Positions 41,801-55,500 of a DNA stretch of 64,000 nt are shown here, piece by piece. Source of the stretch: Acridotheres tristis (Eukaryota; Chordata; Aves; Passeriformes; Sturnidae); contig CM072906.1 in the NCBI GenBank assembly GCA_037013685.1, positions 7,872,001 through 7,936,000 on the forward strand. The letters run 5' to 3'. A program made the translations under genes and the position numbers. The first letter of the stretch is position 1. Each line of letters starts with the position of its first letter. Below the pieces are notes generated by a model, which saw nothing but the letters and a program-made list of their open reading frames with translations, ran no database searches and was not told the origin of the DNA.

Positions 41801-42405
41801 ACCTCTGTTACAGTGTTTTCTTGATGGTCAAGGAAGAAATGTCCTGTGTGTGCTCCTGCCTGTGGCACAGCAATGCCTTCAGTGCCTGTCTTCATCCCAG
41901 CCTGATCCTGGCTTGCTGCGTTCTTGGTTTTCTGCTTTTCTCTCTGTTAAATGAGATTTCTTCTATCTTTTGCTTTTTTCTCAGTAGGTCTGACCTGGTT
42001 TTGCTTTTGTTAAGCTGTGAGGATTCAAATGAAACTATTTCATTCCTTTGTCCCCCTCTGTCTGCATTAATTCCCTGCATCCCAACTGATGATTTAATTA
42101 TTGTGTGTGACAGGAGCATCCAGGGCTTCCATTGGTGTTTATCTCTTAGGTGGTGCACAAAATAGATGCTTGTCACCCTGGTGGCTGCCAGGATGAGTTT
42201 TTGCCTAGAGAGGCAGTTTTCAAACCAGTTAATTGCTGCGTTGTGAAGCAGGAGAGTAGGTGGCTGTCCTGCAGGCATGTCCCTGCTGGCTGTGTGGGAC
42301 CAGTGGCTCTTCAGGTGGAAAGAAGGGGATGTGGTAGGCCGGGAGGAGCCTCCTAGGTTGGGAAGAGATGTTTTGGAGAGGGATGGTGAGTGTGGGAGAA
42401 GCAGG

Positions 42406-42430
42406 TGGATGGAGGGATGGATGGAGGGAG
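42406..42430. repeat. (GGAT/GGAG)n simple repeat
   Basis: Tetranucleotide purine-rich run in NXN intron 1. Confidence 0.75.
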
Positions 42431-45400
42431 AGAGGTATGAGGACCAGGCTGGAGCAAGGAGTGGTGCCTCACCTGAAAAGTCACTTTGCTTCAGACAGCA
42501 CAGATTTGAATTGCAGGATTTACTCAATTTTAAAAACTAAACTCCCTCTGAGCCCTGCATGTTTTGTGTTGTTCTTTGGCTCGGGCTGACCAAGCAATGG
42601 CCTTGTGTTGAGCCACATCCAGATCCTGGTTTGATGTTTGTCCCCACGAGGATTTGCTGCAGGCTTTGCTGCTAAAAAAATGGAGTCATCTGCATAAACC
42701 CCAGTAAGTCTCTAGGTTAAGAGGCCACCAAATACCACCTCTGTCTGTGGCCATCCCTCTAATTATGAAAATAATAACCCCAGGCAGAGCTTACAGCCTG
42801 CTGGCAGCTCAGGGTCTGTTGTGCTGGGCTCTGTCCAGAGAACTGCATTTGAAGGAGATGGTCCTTACCCTTCAGCTGGTTATGTAGGGCTGTGTGTTAC
42901 CTCCTTCCCACAGTGACCAGCCAGGCTTGATGCCTCCTGCCTTGTGGACACACAGGTTTGGGATCTGGAAGGGGGAAGTGTAGGCTTCCCTCACCTCCCC
43001 CTTCTGTCTTCATGGTGCTGCCTTCTTCAGGCTTGAAGCTAGAAATGGGATTTACACCTGGCAGGTGGCTGGGTCATAATAACTTCCCTAAAAATGGTGG
43101 CTGCCATCTCTGGCTGAGTGCATCTTCATCTGTTTGCTCCCCTCCTGAGAGCTGGAGCAGGGATTATCCAGAACAAATCCTGTTACCCAGCTGCCTCCTC
43201 AGTGAAGGAGTCACAGGACGGGAGTGCCCCATGGAACATAAATCTGTCAGCAGATGAAGCCTTCAGAGGTGAAGGTTTTTAGGGTTTCTTTGCCAGAAAG
43301 TGGCAGTGTTGATTGCCAGGCTTAGTAGTGAAGAATTTGTAGTTGTGATTCATCCCTCAATCTATGTTTTAAGTATGTAGTGGTAAAGCTTAGGAAAATC
43401 TGTGTATGTATAAAGTGTTTCCTCTTAGGGAGTTGAGAACCCCTTAGGTGCAGCAATTACTATTTTACTTAATTGGGATTGAAATACCAAATACTCAGAA
43501 CATGCCAGCTCGTGTCTGTTGTGGGGAAAACTCAATTGCTCAAGAGAAAGGGCTTTTCATCCTGTCTGGATGAAAATCTATTGAAAAGAAAAATACCTGA
43601 CATTTTTTAGTCATCTTCTCAAACATCTGTCTGGGCCCATGGAGGTGGTTCTTGGTGGGGAAAGTCATTTGTGAGAGGCAGCTCCCAGAAAGGGAAAGGG
43701 TTCTTTGCTCATTCTCAGACTTGTGGTATTCAGTTTGGTATTTTACTTTGTAATTACTCCAGCAATTAGCACAGCTACAGATTTTGTCTTCCCTCTGCTG
43801 CTCTGTGTGTGCTTCTCAAAAGGCATTTGCTGGCCCTGAGGATAAACCTGCCTTGTACAGAAGTACAGAGGCTTTGGTGAATTTAAGGGAATCAGGATCC
43901 ATGTGGATGTTGGCTCTGACCCTCTGCAGTCAGTGAGACTGTGCCTGGCCCTGAGCTGCTCCTGCACAAGTCAGTGCTTTGCCTGTATCCACCTACAGCT
44001 GCTTAGTGACATAAAAATGAGGGGCAAACAAGCTGTACCTGTATTTTCCTTCAGCTATTAAATAATTCTAATCATCCTTGCAGGAGCTGAAGATGCATTA
44101 CAGTGTTGTGGGTTCATGGCCAGAGAGATGCTGAGAACATGAACCTTGTAAAAATAAATTAAACTTCTGTATCTGAGCAGATTGGACATTGTATCACAGA
44201 GGTAGAAAAGTCCTGCCTGACATGAGCTTGGGCAAACACTTTTCATGGCATTTTGTATTTTTTTTCTCCACCATTACTCACAGCATTTGCTTTGTTCAGA
44301 GCTTCAAGCTATGTGAAGTGGCGTGTAATTGCTCTGGAGGGTGCATCACATTGACACAGAGCTGCCAGACACCTTCTGATTTCAAAGTGCCATTTACTCA
44401 CACATTTTCAGTGTTTCTTGTTTGTGCTGGTGAAAGAAGCTCCCAACAGAGAAATGGATATTGGTGTGAGCAGCTCCTGTTGCCACGCTGAGCCTGTTCA
44501 GCTCCTGGGGTGAATGAGCAGCCTCATTGCAGCTTCCGTGGTCAGAGCCACTGAAGGACACCACAGGGTTCTTCCCTGCTTGCTTAGCTAAATGTTACTA
44601 AAGAAAATAAGTTGATAAGCAAGTCCAGACCTTTTTGCAGGAGTTGCTGTGCTTTTCTCCCACCCTGGTCTCCTTCCCCTCACAGCGAGCAGAGGGTCCC
44701 CCTTGTGTTGGAAGAGCCTTGTTGGCTTGGTGGGGTTCAAAGATCCTGCAGTGACCATCCAAAGAAAAAATGCAAAATCCCAGTGGTCTGGTTGCTGTCC
44801 CTCCGCTCTCCTGCCTGTAGCAGCCCATCTGAGCATTTTCTGCTCAGTTACAAGCTCTTCTTCATTCTGTTTATGCTCTACTTACCAAAAGATGTTGGAG
44901 TCAGATGATTTTTCTGCAGAGGATTTAATTTCATTTGAGAGAAGTGGCAGTTTGTAAAACAGTCCATGGGATTAGTGTCACCTCAGCTCCTACACAATAT
45001 TCCCACCCCTTTCTTGAGTATTATTTCTTTGAAATCTGAAATTTCCATTGCTGTTGATGCCCTGCCAGGCACTCCAGCAGGGCATGCTTTCCCTTGGATG
45101 CAGTTCAAGAAACCATCATTCCTTTTATTATTTCTCATCAAAGGAGAGGAGCACCTTCCCTTCATTGCTCTGCTCCCTGCAGCACTGGCCAAAGCAGCCA
45201 CGGATGTTCATCGATCCAACCATACTGGAAATGGAAATCATTTCGGTGGCATGGAAGCTGAAGCATTTGTGTCCTCAAGAAAAGACTTCAGCATTTAAAA
45301 ATGTGTTCAGAGTACTGGTAGAGCTCTTGATTAAAGCCTGTGCGTGTCATTGGAGTATCTTTAATTTTGGGGATGTGTGATTTAAGTGGACTATATTGGA

Positions 45401-48400
45401 TGAACTGGTGTGTCTGCCTCCTATGTGTCCACCTGATTTACTTGATATCTCCTTAGCCCCACCTTGACATTCCATGATGAAACCACAACAGCTGGGTTGT
45501 TGGGGGAAAACCCCTTTTCCTAGAGAGAATACAGAGGTTCAGTGGATTTTCAGAGAAAATGTACGAGCTTCACTGGCAGGAGAACCAGCTGAGCGAGTCA
45601 GCAGTGGATTTGAGATGTTGGCTTTGTGGCTTTTGTCTAGCAGAGCCTGAGCAGCATTTGATGTGCAGACATGTTTTCAGACATTTTGCGTGGAGAAGGT
45701 GTTGGCAGGTCTGTTGTTAACACCCTCGCCTTTAGGCCAAACTATTGAAAATTCAAGTTCAGCTTGAATCTCATTTCAATGGCTTGGAAAGCTGCAATCT
45801 GATGGGCTGAAAAAATCTCATCCAACTCCAGCCCTTATTAGGAGCTTAATCTGAAACACAGCCAAAGCCCAATAAGGGAGAGGGGGAAAAAAAAAGGCAG
45901 TAAAATGGAACAAGAAATGTGCATCCAATTTACAGTATTCCTCTGCAACCTTAATTCATCCCCCTGTATATGTTACGATGCCGTTTCTAATTACAGGATC
46001 ACATGGGTTTTTTCCATGGCACCCCTGCCCTTGCTGCTCCTGGAGGGCAGCTGAGGCAGCCCAGTGAAGGATGGGGTTCCACGTGTAGGACCTCAGCTCT
46101 TCACAGGCTTGGGAGGCAAGGGAGTGAGGCAAGTGATGGAAAAAGAGAGGGTAAAGTGCTGGTTAAGAAGATGGGAATTCCTGCTCTGCTGCTGCTGCAG
46201 GGCTCAGGGATGGTGCTGGGTAAATTGCTTTTCATGCACAAGGAGGGACTTGATTTCCCGGGTCCCTAGGGTGAGGGTTGAGTTGCAGAAGTGCCGAGTG
46301 CTCCTGCTGCAGATGATCTCATGGGAAGTCGTACATCAAACATTTAAAATGCTGCTCCATGCTATTTATTTTTTTAAAAGGGAGCTGGAGGCTGATTCTG
46401 GAACTGGATGCCCAGAGCTTCTCTGTAACTCTTTTCTTCGTCTGTAAACCCGAGGTGTTGTGAGCGTAGTTCTCTAGGATTTTATCAAAATAAATTCAGA
46501 GTCCTTTGAGAAGAATCCCAGTCTGCAGTGGCAAGACGCCTTCATTTTTGCCTTGGAGCAACACATGAAAAGTGTGAAGTGAAGAGGGCTGAATGCTGTG
46601 TATGCACAACCAGCTGAAACCCAGAACTGAGTAATTCCTCTCTTGCTGAGCATCTATTCTTGGTTCTAACTGCGTCAGGACTGTGTGCACACATGGTATG
46701 TGGCCATGCTGTAAAGACCCCTGCAAGTGGACTGGATTAAAGCTACAGAGGCAGCACATTTCCAGCACATCCTTGCTTTTCAGGGCTTGGCAGCTCTGCT
46801 GTTCTCTTAATGCAGCCCTTCGGGTGCAGTATGGGATAAATTACAGCACTGGGCAAACCAGGAGAGTACAGGCATCACTCTCCAGCAAACAGTAACAAGG
46901 AGGAGGCTGAACAGCTCAGTCCTGAAGATGGTAATTCCTTTGCGTTTCTGACCTGTAGCATAAAGTGGGAGGTTTTTGGATCATCCAGGAAGTGTGTCGT
47001 TTAGGCTGCTAATGCCAGATGTCTGCTTTTGGCTTATCTGAACGTGGGTTGTGTTTGATCTTTAGCCTGGACCAGCATTGTATGTTGGAGCCTCGCTTGC
47101 AGAATAACTCCTTGTGTCCATTGAAGAAGGAGGTGGAGGGAGTTATTTTCTTCTGTGGTTTTCTGGAACTCTATACCGTTGTCTGTGTCCAAGGAAGATG
47201 TGACGCACGATGGCTTTGCAGCTATGCAGCTGATGGGGAGGCACATAACTGTGGATGCTGCCTCGGGGATGCTCCAGCAAGAGGGTTGGAGAGCCAAGAG
47301 GCAGCCAGCCTTCCTCCCCGTGCTTCAGTACGCTTTGGACTTTGTTCCATCTTATCTCCTTGCTCCCAAAACGTGGATTAGGAGCTGCAAAGCTTTCTGC
47401 AGGAGGAGCAGCAAGAGGTGCTGTTGGGAGGCAGGGCAGTGCTCAGCCCTGCTCCTCCAGGGCTGTGTAAGGGTTTGAGCAGACAGAGCTCGCTTCCATC
47501 AGCAGATGTTGTCAGGCGTGCACAGGCAAAACCTTGCTCTAATTCTGTAATTATAAAAATTCCTGGCAGAAGCCGTGTGTGACTCAGCTGCAGAAAAATT
47601 ACTTAAGGGAAAAAGAGAAGTTTACAGAATTAGGTTGACTTTAGCACACAAGGAGGGAAGCTGGGGCGTTCTGTAAATCCACTTGCTCTTCCAGCTTTAT
47701 CCCACCATGTCTTTTCCTGGAGAGAGATGAGACGGGAGAAGCAGAGCAGTAGAAGCTCAGGAGCTTGTCCTCCCCTGGCCACAGCTCCCAAAGGCTGACA
47801 GAAGAGGAGGGAGGAATGGAGATTTCCCTCTCCACTGCCTCTCAGAGCCAGAGCTCAGCCCCGGAGCTGGTGTGGCTCTGCCTTGGAGGGCAGGGCAGCC
47901 CTGCTCCTCCTGCTCAGCATTTTCCTTTGCCTTTCCCCTCGGTGCACACACTGGCACAGGAATCCCAGGAAACCTCACTGGCAGAGGAATCCAAGGAAAC
48001 CTCAGACAGGTCTTGACTTATCTGCAAAGGGTGTTTGCAGCACTGTCTCCTAGGGAAGCTGCCTTTTTTTCCCTTTGTAAACATTGGATTTCATTTTATT
48101 TTTGTTAAAACCCACATAACTAATTTCCCTTGGAATCTTTTGCAGGCGTCTGCTCTCAGTGTGTTTTGGCCTCGCTGCCCAGTGCTGGTTTTGAATCCCA
48201 GTCCCAGTGGTGGGAAGTTTTTAGAATGAATGCCAGCTGTATTTTTTTCTTCAGTAGAATCACAGTGTCCGCCTGTGGGTTTTGAACAAATATCCTTGGT
48301 TTTATGTTTTTGCTTGCAAGTAGCCAGGATCCAAAGGGTGTGTAGGCAACCACAGAGATTCGGCAGGGATGCAGCACTTCCCCTTTGTCAAAAATGACTG

Positions 48401-50752
48401 CATTTTTCTTTTTTTTTGTACCCTAGCATGCACCTCCCTGACCCTGCTCCTCATCTGGCTCTTCATCTGTGCCTTTGTATAGGGCTGTGGTGCTGGCGCC
48501 CAAGGGATGTGTGTGTCATTTAAAATCACAGCAGTAATTTAAAATCACACCTGGGGAGTGTGGAGTAGGAAACAATCCTGAGAGTGGATGTGTCTTCACT
48601 GGCTTGACTTTTCAGGCAGGCAAAATATATTTGCTTGCACTTGGTACTGAATTTTCTGCCTCTACCAGTTCTTCTGTATGTGTTACACTGGCTCTGTTGT
48701 CCAAGTGCTTTTCAGCATTTCCATTACAAAATCTAGTTGCAGTAGCGTTGAGTTGTCTGCAAAGTTGCTGTTATTTGTTTTTTTTATCTTTTTTTAATAC
48801 ACCATTCACTGAGGAACTTCTAAGAACACACAGCTCCCTGGTGTCTCCAGTGAAGCAGTAAAACTGTAACACTCGTCAGCTGTACTTTTTATAGTTCCTT
48901 TAGTCTGCAGTTTTCTTGGTTCTTTTCCCTTTGATGTTGGTCACTGTCAGAAAAGAAGTTTGAAGCTGGTTGGTTAGGTAATAGCTGATAGATATTATAA
49001 AATATTAGTAAAGAAATGGGAACTGACTGTGTGGTGGTGGTATTAACAAGAGCACCCATTGAGAACAGTTGATCTTGGTGTTGGGGAAAATCAGTATAAA
49101 CTTGTCGTTTGCCTGGTATGGGAGAGGGAAGCAGAAATCCTACAAACAGGTTTGTATCTGCATGAAACTTCCATAATTGAAGAACCATCTATATCCTAGG
49201 AGAGGCTTTATTTATTCTTTGGAATCCTGAGTTTTTAGAGCATGTGTTGGCCATGCAAACTTTCAGCTTTGCCATAAATCTGTGTTTTGGCAGTGCTTGT
49301 CCAAATGCCATATTATGCAGAAAGGAGTAGATAGGGGATTAGAGCAGAATCCTTTGCTATTTATGGACTCCCTTGGGGAATACATTGTAATATTCTTTTG
49401 AATGGGCTAAAGGTAACCACAACAACCCAAAGCTGCAGGTGCTAAATCTTCCCTGTAGATCTGCAGGGGGCATGGAGGGGGATATTTCAGCTTGCAGATC
49501 TGAAATAACCTTGTTCTGACTTTTAACCGTCTGCCACCTGCTGATTCTCTGGGATTCGAAACAGAACCTGGGACCCATGCTTATTAATTAATTAATATTA
49601 CAAAGGGGCTGGCTTTGGAGCTTTAAATCTCTCCTTTCCTAAGCAAGCACAGAGTTGCAAAGCACTAATTTTATACAATCTGTGGAAGCATTTTTCTTGT
49701 AGAAGTCACTCATCATTTCCCCTTGGCTTCCGAGCTCCCGTAACCAACGCGGGTCCCGCGTATCCATCTGGGTGTCCCTGTTGGCATGGGAAAGGAGGAG
49801 CAGGCTGGGTGCCAGGCTGCCAGACGGAGTCTGGAAATGTTCAGCAAAGCTGCTGGCTCAGCTGAAGGCAGTCCTGATGCCCTTCAGCAAACTGAGCAGC
49901 AAGAACTTAGCCGAGAAGGGTTTTTCTTGCCCTTTTGACGCTGTCAGTAATCCAAAGTGCCGCCAGTTCTGTGCCCAGATTTTCGTGTGTCAGGCTCCAG
50001 CTCTGCCCAGTGGAGGGAGGAGCTGCTCAGCCTTCCTGGAGAAAGCACAGAAGACCCAATCCAGCTGTGTTAGAGCTACTGTAGTAGGTTCTGTGCAGGT
50101 GGACTTCTTCCTTTGGCTGCTTCCTGGCCTGACTGGGCACCTGGACCCTCAGACACTCCTTCCTTTGCCTACCACATTAAAAACCACGTGTGTAGTTTAT
50201 AATGTGCAGAGCAAATGCCATAAACTTCATAACTTGAAGACAAAACTTTTGTGTAGGATTGCAAACCTGGCTCTGGTTTGGTTTCTCAGAGTTTGGGAAT
50301 TCCCTGGGTTTGGGTGTTGTGTCTACAAGGGGGCCACGGTGTGCTCCTTCCTCACTCAGTGGTGGGGGAGAGCGCTGCAAAGACTGTGAAGTGCAGGGTT
50401 TTTTTTGCAAAACTCTTGGGTTTTATTAGGAGCAGCAGGTTTGTTCTTGGAGAAGGGAGCATCTGCTTCATGCAGGGCTTAACGTGGCTCATTTTTGTGT
50501 GAGTTCACTGAGAAACAACAAATATCAGGAGCAAATCATGGCCAGGGCTGCCTTCTCCTTAATGTGCCTGTTTAACTGAATAATATGCGTGGCCTTGCCT
50601 TTGTGTTTGCCTTAGGGTTTGTTATGACATTGAAGATGGATTTTTCCTGGCTCTTGCACACACAGCATGTAAAACCAACACAGCCCAGTACACGGTCAGT
50701 GTGTGAAGCCTGATGCAACCTGGGAACTCGGGCTGTGCTTGGATGCACCCCA

Positions 50753-50825
50753 TTGACAGCAGCTTTGATGATCCTAGTGGGTCCCTTCCAGCTCAGGATA
50801 TTCCATGATTCTGTTCTGTGATTCA
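50753..50825 (+). mobile_element. CR1 LINE 3' tail fragment
   Basis: Ends in GATGATCCTAGTGGGTCCCT, then TTCCAGCTCAGGATATTCC and ATGATTCTGT, the usual CR1 3' terminus with its short terminal repeat (TTCTGTGATTC). Only the extreme 3' end is present. Confidence 0.8.
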
Positions 50826-52388
50826 TTGCTCAGTTGCACCTCTCAGACTGGGAAGCTCATCTCTTCTTGTGCTTGTAGCCACTTGCACTGCTTGTCAAAC
50901 ACAGGGGCTTGTTTCAGATTGTTTTTTTCTGGAAATAGGGATATTTGGGAGTAGAGAGATCTTTGAGGTATTTCTGTCTTCAGACGGGGACCTGGTGAGT
51001 TCTTGGTAGCCGTGGGGAAGGAGAGTGTCTGCATCTACAGCTGGTTTTGCTGTCTCCTTTTAGTACAAAAAAGTTGCCTCCTAATCTTGGGATGATTTTT
51101 GTACAGATTTTTCCTTCAGTTCTTAGTTTCTGAGCCCTTAGCTCTTACCTAGGGAATTGGAGTTTTTTTCCTCCTATGCATCGTAATTCCTGGGAGATTA
51201 TGTAATTTATCGATGCTGGCTTGTCAGGAGAGACTTGGAATAAAAGCCTTTGTAGTGTGCTGCTTAGCTGGCTGTATAAACATGAAAGTACCAGGTTTAT
51301 AACTGGCTTGCTCACATGGCTTTCCTCTGCAAAGCTTTAGCCAAAACACTCCTCTAGATAAAAGGATACTGAGAAAGTCCAGGTCAGGCAGAGTTTGTCT
51401 GAGAAGGGGTATAACACTGATCTTTGGTTTAGTTTTATTTCTTGTAACCTCTCAGTGAGAGCAGGGAATGAGGATAAATTGTTTTCATCTCTCAGCGGTC
51501 AAAGATTAAGATGGATGAGGCAGTGGGTTGCCTGGAAGAAGCTGGCTGTGTAAGAGCCTGGCTGTGACTCCTCTCCCTTGGATCTTGGATGAAGCTGACT
51601 TTGTGCTTCCTGCTTCCCAGGCGCACTTCCCCACATTCCTCCTGAAATATCCGAGCTGGTGAGTGATTGCTTTGAGTTTTCTGAGGTCTTTGAACTAAAA
51701 TAAATGAGAAGGGCTCTGGGAATGAGGCTTCCCATCGGTCACTTGCCTTTCACCTCTGAGCACAGGAGTTGGAATCAGGTGTGGCATTAAATGCACAGGG
51801 TTTGCTGCCCCTAAGGGCACATCCTGCTGAGCCTCTCATGGGTCATTGGGAGGCCCCTGGCACGTCGTGCAGTGCTCTCTTGATGTTCTCATTTTGTTAA
51901 TAAGCATCTCTAGAAGATCTGGATCTGGATGGGGGTTACAGGTCTGGGACTGGATTGATGGTTCTGCTCTGAATGCTCAAGCATGGATGGGGAAGGAATG
52001 TTGGAGAAATACCCAAGTTTTGGAGCTCCCTGAGGTGCTGCAGTAGCTGGAGTTTTTGAAGCCTCAAGAGAATTCCCTACAAAACACATGGCTGCTGTTT
52101 GCTGCTGTTGGAACAGACAGCCCCTGGTTGGCATCTTTCACGCTGTCACTAAGTGGGGACTGAAGCTTGAAGAGGCATTTTTACCCTCTGTCCCCCAAGG
52201 CAAGGCCTTTGGGGAGGGGAGGTGGTGGGTGCTGGTCAGGCAGGACCCTGGGCACTGGTGCATGGCAGGGTGGCTGCCTTCCTTCTTTTCCTGCCCTTTG
52301 ATGTGCTGTGGGATATGTAATGAGCATCTGCCCTCTAAGAGAAAACAGATTTGAGTTCTGAAGTTGAAAAAAGAGGGAGCAATTTTGT

Positions 52389-52556
52389 TTAATCATTTTC
52401 ACACGGATCCACAGGCGTTTTGAGCCGCATCTGGTTCAAGGGCAGCCTTGGCTGCTTTGAGCTCTCCTGCAGCTTCTGCAGTCTCAGGCAGAGATTGATG
52501 TTCCAGATGCTGTTCTCAGCAATCAGATCAATGATGTGCTTATTTAGACTTTTCAT
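52389..52556 (-). other. Unrecognised 55-codon open frame in NXN intron 1
   Basis: On the minus strand an ATG-initiated frame begins MKSLNKHIIDLIAENSIWNI and ends at TAA after a Leu/Gln-rich stretch. The composition is protein-like (amphipathic start, balanced residues), and an overlapping +1 frame over its second half is also protein-like. I do not recognise it. It could be a fragment of a retrocopy, an unannotated small exon, a conserved noncoding element, or chance. Confidence 0.25.
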
Positions 52557-55500
52557 TTTTTAAAGGGGGGGAAAAAAAAGTAGATTATACTTTTTAAGAT
52601 CATCTGAAGTATCAAAGATCTGTGAGGGGTTTTTGTTTTGTTTGTTTCTCAGATTAAGGGCCTGCAAATTCTTTCCCTGGTTATGAACAGCACTCAGAAG
52701 GCAGGAGGTGAGCTGCCTGCCTTGGTACACGGGTACTCACCCATCCCCTCCCTTTAGCTTCTAGCCATTGCAAGAAATACAGGATTTTTTATTCCAAACA
52801 CAGAGTATTTGTTTTAAGGAGAAAGTACTTAAACACCGTAATGCCCTTGTGCCCTACAAACTGCACTGGCTGTCCTGGTGTGTGCTTTGGGTTCTCTCCA
52901 AACTTGTTTGTGTATGTGGGAAAATTACTGAGTGACAGGGAAAGTGCTGGAAAGCTCTGGGGATTTGATTTACATCTGATGAAAATCAAGGCTGCTGCCT
53001 GTTCTCCTCTGCCAGCACCCATTGGGGTGGCTGTAAAAACGGCTGCTGTGAGTTTGTTGCTGTGGTTTTCCAAACCCAAGCTTGTGATTTACCCATTTCC
53101 ATCCATCCAGCATCAGTGTTGCCCTCCTGGAGCCCTGTGGTGGTGGTCGGTGCGTTGCTTTGGAGGATGTCACTTGCCAGAGTGCCTGGATTTGGCAGGA
53201 GCTGCCCATGAGAATGAGAGTCCACTGTCCCAACCTTTATCTGCTGCCTTGGCAGATGAGCTTTAATCATGGAGATCACAAAAGCTGCGGTTCCTTGGGG
53301 GAGGCTGAGGCAATGTTTGGCTCCTGGCGTACCCTGGGGCTGTCCTGGGATGAAAGTCTCTGATGGTGATCAGTGAAAGCTGCTCACCACCAGCAGCAAC
53401 AGCATCTTGTCCATCTCAGGACCAGTTTGGCTGCTGGGATGGAGCCTGAGCTTGGCTTTTGCTGACGGGAGCACGTGGTGTCTGAGCAGACCTGAGGTCT
53501 AGGCCAGGCTGGGTGTCACATGTTAAATTTCCCGTTCAGGTTCTGCTCACAGCGTGAGATACAGTAAAAAAAATCCCACAAAGTAAGCCGGAATTAAGCC
53601 GCAGGTTTTGTTCTCATTAGTGTAAAATCAGAAAATCTGCTGTTTCTGATGCCTCTAAAGAGAGAAGGAGAATTAACTCCCGGTGAATGTAAGCAGAGGA
53701 TACTTAAAAGGCAAATTGTTCACATACTTTCTTTAAAATTTGCATGAGTGTAGCAAAAGGTCATCGCAACTGCCGTCTCCTCCTCAGATCCTGCCTGCCG
53801 GTGGCTGATTGCAAGAGCCTGTTGCTAAGTGTTCCTGGAAACAGAATAAAGATGAAGCAAGATAATTGAACAAGAGGAGGGAGAGGGAAAGGAGGGGAAA
53901 AGCTTGGAGCTCGCAGCGGAACCGCAGGGCTGCCAAACGAGATGAGTGTGCTGGAGTTTGATTCGGTGGCTGCATTCAATCAGTTGTGACCCAGGGGTGG
54001 GGAAGGGGTGACTGAGCCTGAAACTTCATGGCAGATCCTTGGAAAAAGTCACTTGGACACAAGTGGATGATTTGCTTGCATTTCCTGTGGCTCATCCAAT
54101 TCCAAACGCGTTGCTTCCTAGCACTGAGGCTGGAGTGGGGATGGGAAGATAGACCGTACTCCCACGGAGCTTTTCCTGGATAAAATCTCTGTTCTTGCAG
54201 TATGGATTTAGTTACCCTGGGATCATCTTCTGGACAATTCAGTAATCATGGAAAGCAACAGGATAAAACAGGAATGCAAGCAGACAAATCCAGAGCTTGA
54301 CTAAGGCAGAAAGCCTTCAACTCCAGGTGATTTGAGGGCTGTTATCTGTCCATCTCAAGTCAGGCTACTCTCTGAGGAAACAACTGATGGTGGTTTTGTA
54401 TGTTGCAGAATCAAATAAACCCCAGTGCAGCTCCTTTTTATTGCTGAAAAGACAAGGAAGCAAAACTTCCTGCTTAACTTTGGTCTTTCTCTAGTTGAAG
54501 CTCTTGTAAAAACACCAGGCCTTCTCCAACTCTGTGAATGTATTTCCTGGAAACACTTTTAGTAACTGTTTCTGGAGTGATTTTTATCATCCCAGAGCAT
54601 TTTACAAACTGAATATAGTAACAGCTGAAATACAGCCCCATCTGAGGAGGGTCGCTGCCAGCGCACAGAAGTTTTAGGCGTGTTATAAAAGAACACACAA
54701 TTTGCTTTTTCTTTGCACAGAATCTCCCTTATTCTCACCAAAAACATCCAACATCCAGCCCTCTGTGTCACCTGCTTTGCTCTTGACTCAGAGACTCAGT
54801 GGCAGAGCTGGTGCTGGGTATCCTTGGCTCTCTGAATCCTCCGAGCCTCCCCCTCCAGCTGGGGCTGGCTGTCAGCGGAGCGAATTAATACTCTGCATCT
54901 TATCTGACATTTTGAACACCCCCATGGGATTCACGTTTCATCAGTTCCTGGCAGCAGCTCCTTGTTTCTCCACGACTGTCTGTGCCACGCTCGTGGTGCC
55001 AGGAGGGACACGGTGGCCAAGGCTCTCACCAGTGTCCTGCCTTCACCCATATGCTGACTGCAGGCTCTTGGAGAAACTCTATTTTCTGACTTTCATCACT
55101 GGAGCTTTTGATCTTGCTACTGATTTTTCATTGTCTGTGTTCATCTTCTTAACTGGTTTGGCTGTTGCATGATGCCTTAAAATGAAGAGGAGGGAGTTGC
55201 AGGCTGCTGTCCCATTGCTCCCCGTGGAGCTGGGGCCTCTCGTGGCTCGGTGCTGGGTTTCAGGGACAGATCGGGTTCCCTCTCCTAGGCTGCACCTGGC
55301 CCACCATGTATGTGTGTGTGTCACAAACCCCTCAGCCCTGTCTGCTGGCCCCATACTGGTTGTCCCTCCCCTTCCTCTGTGCCCAGCCCATTCCATGACT
55401 CTGCTCCTTTTCCTGTCCCTCCCTTCCCTGTTCCCAGCTTTGCTGAAGCACAGTGTGATGGCAGAGCTGCTCTGCGAAAGGAGTGGGTGAAGAAATGGCT

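Noticed and set aside
41892..42527. A 211-codon minus-strand frame in NXN intron 1
   Set aside because: Low-complexity Ser/Pro/His stretches come from a simple repeat on the opposite strand. No domain or conserved motif is visible.
49772..50389. A 205-codon plus-strand frame in NXN intron 1
   Set aside because: No recognisable domain, no upstream promoter or splice support, and mixed composition. Regarded as chance.
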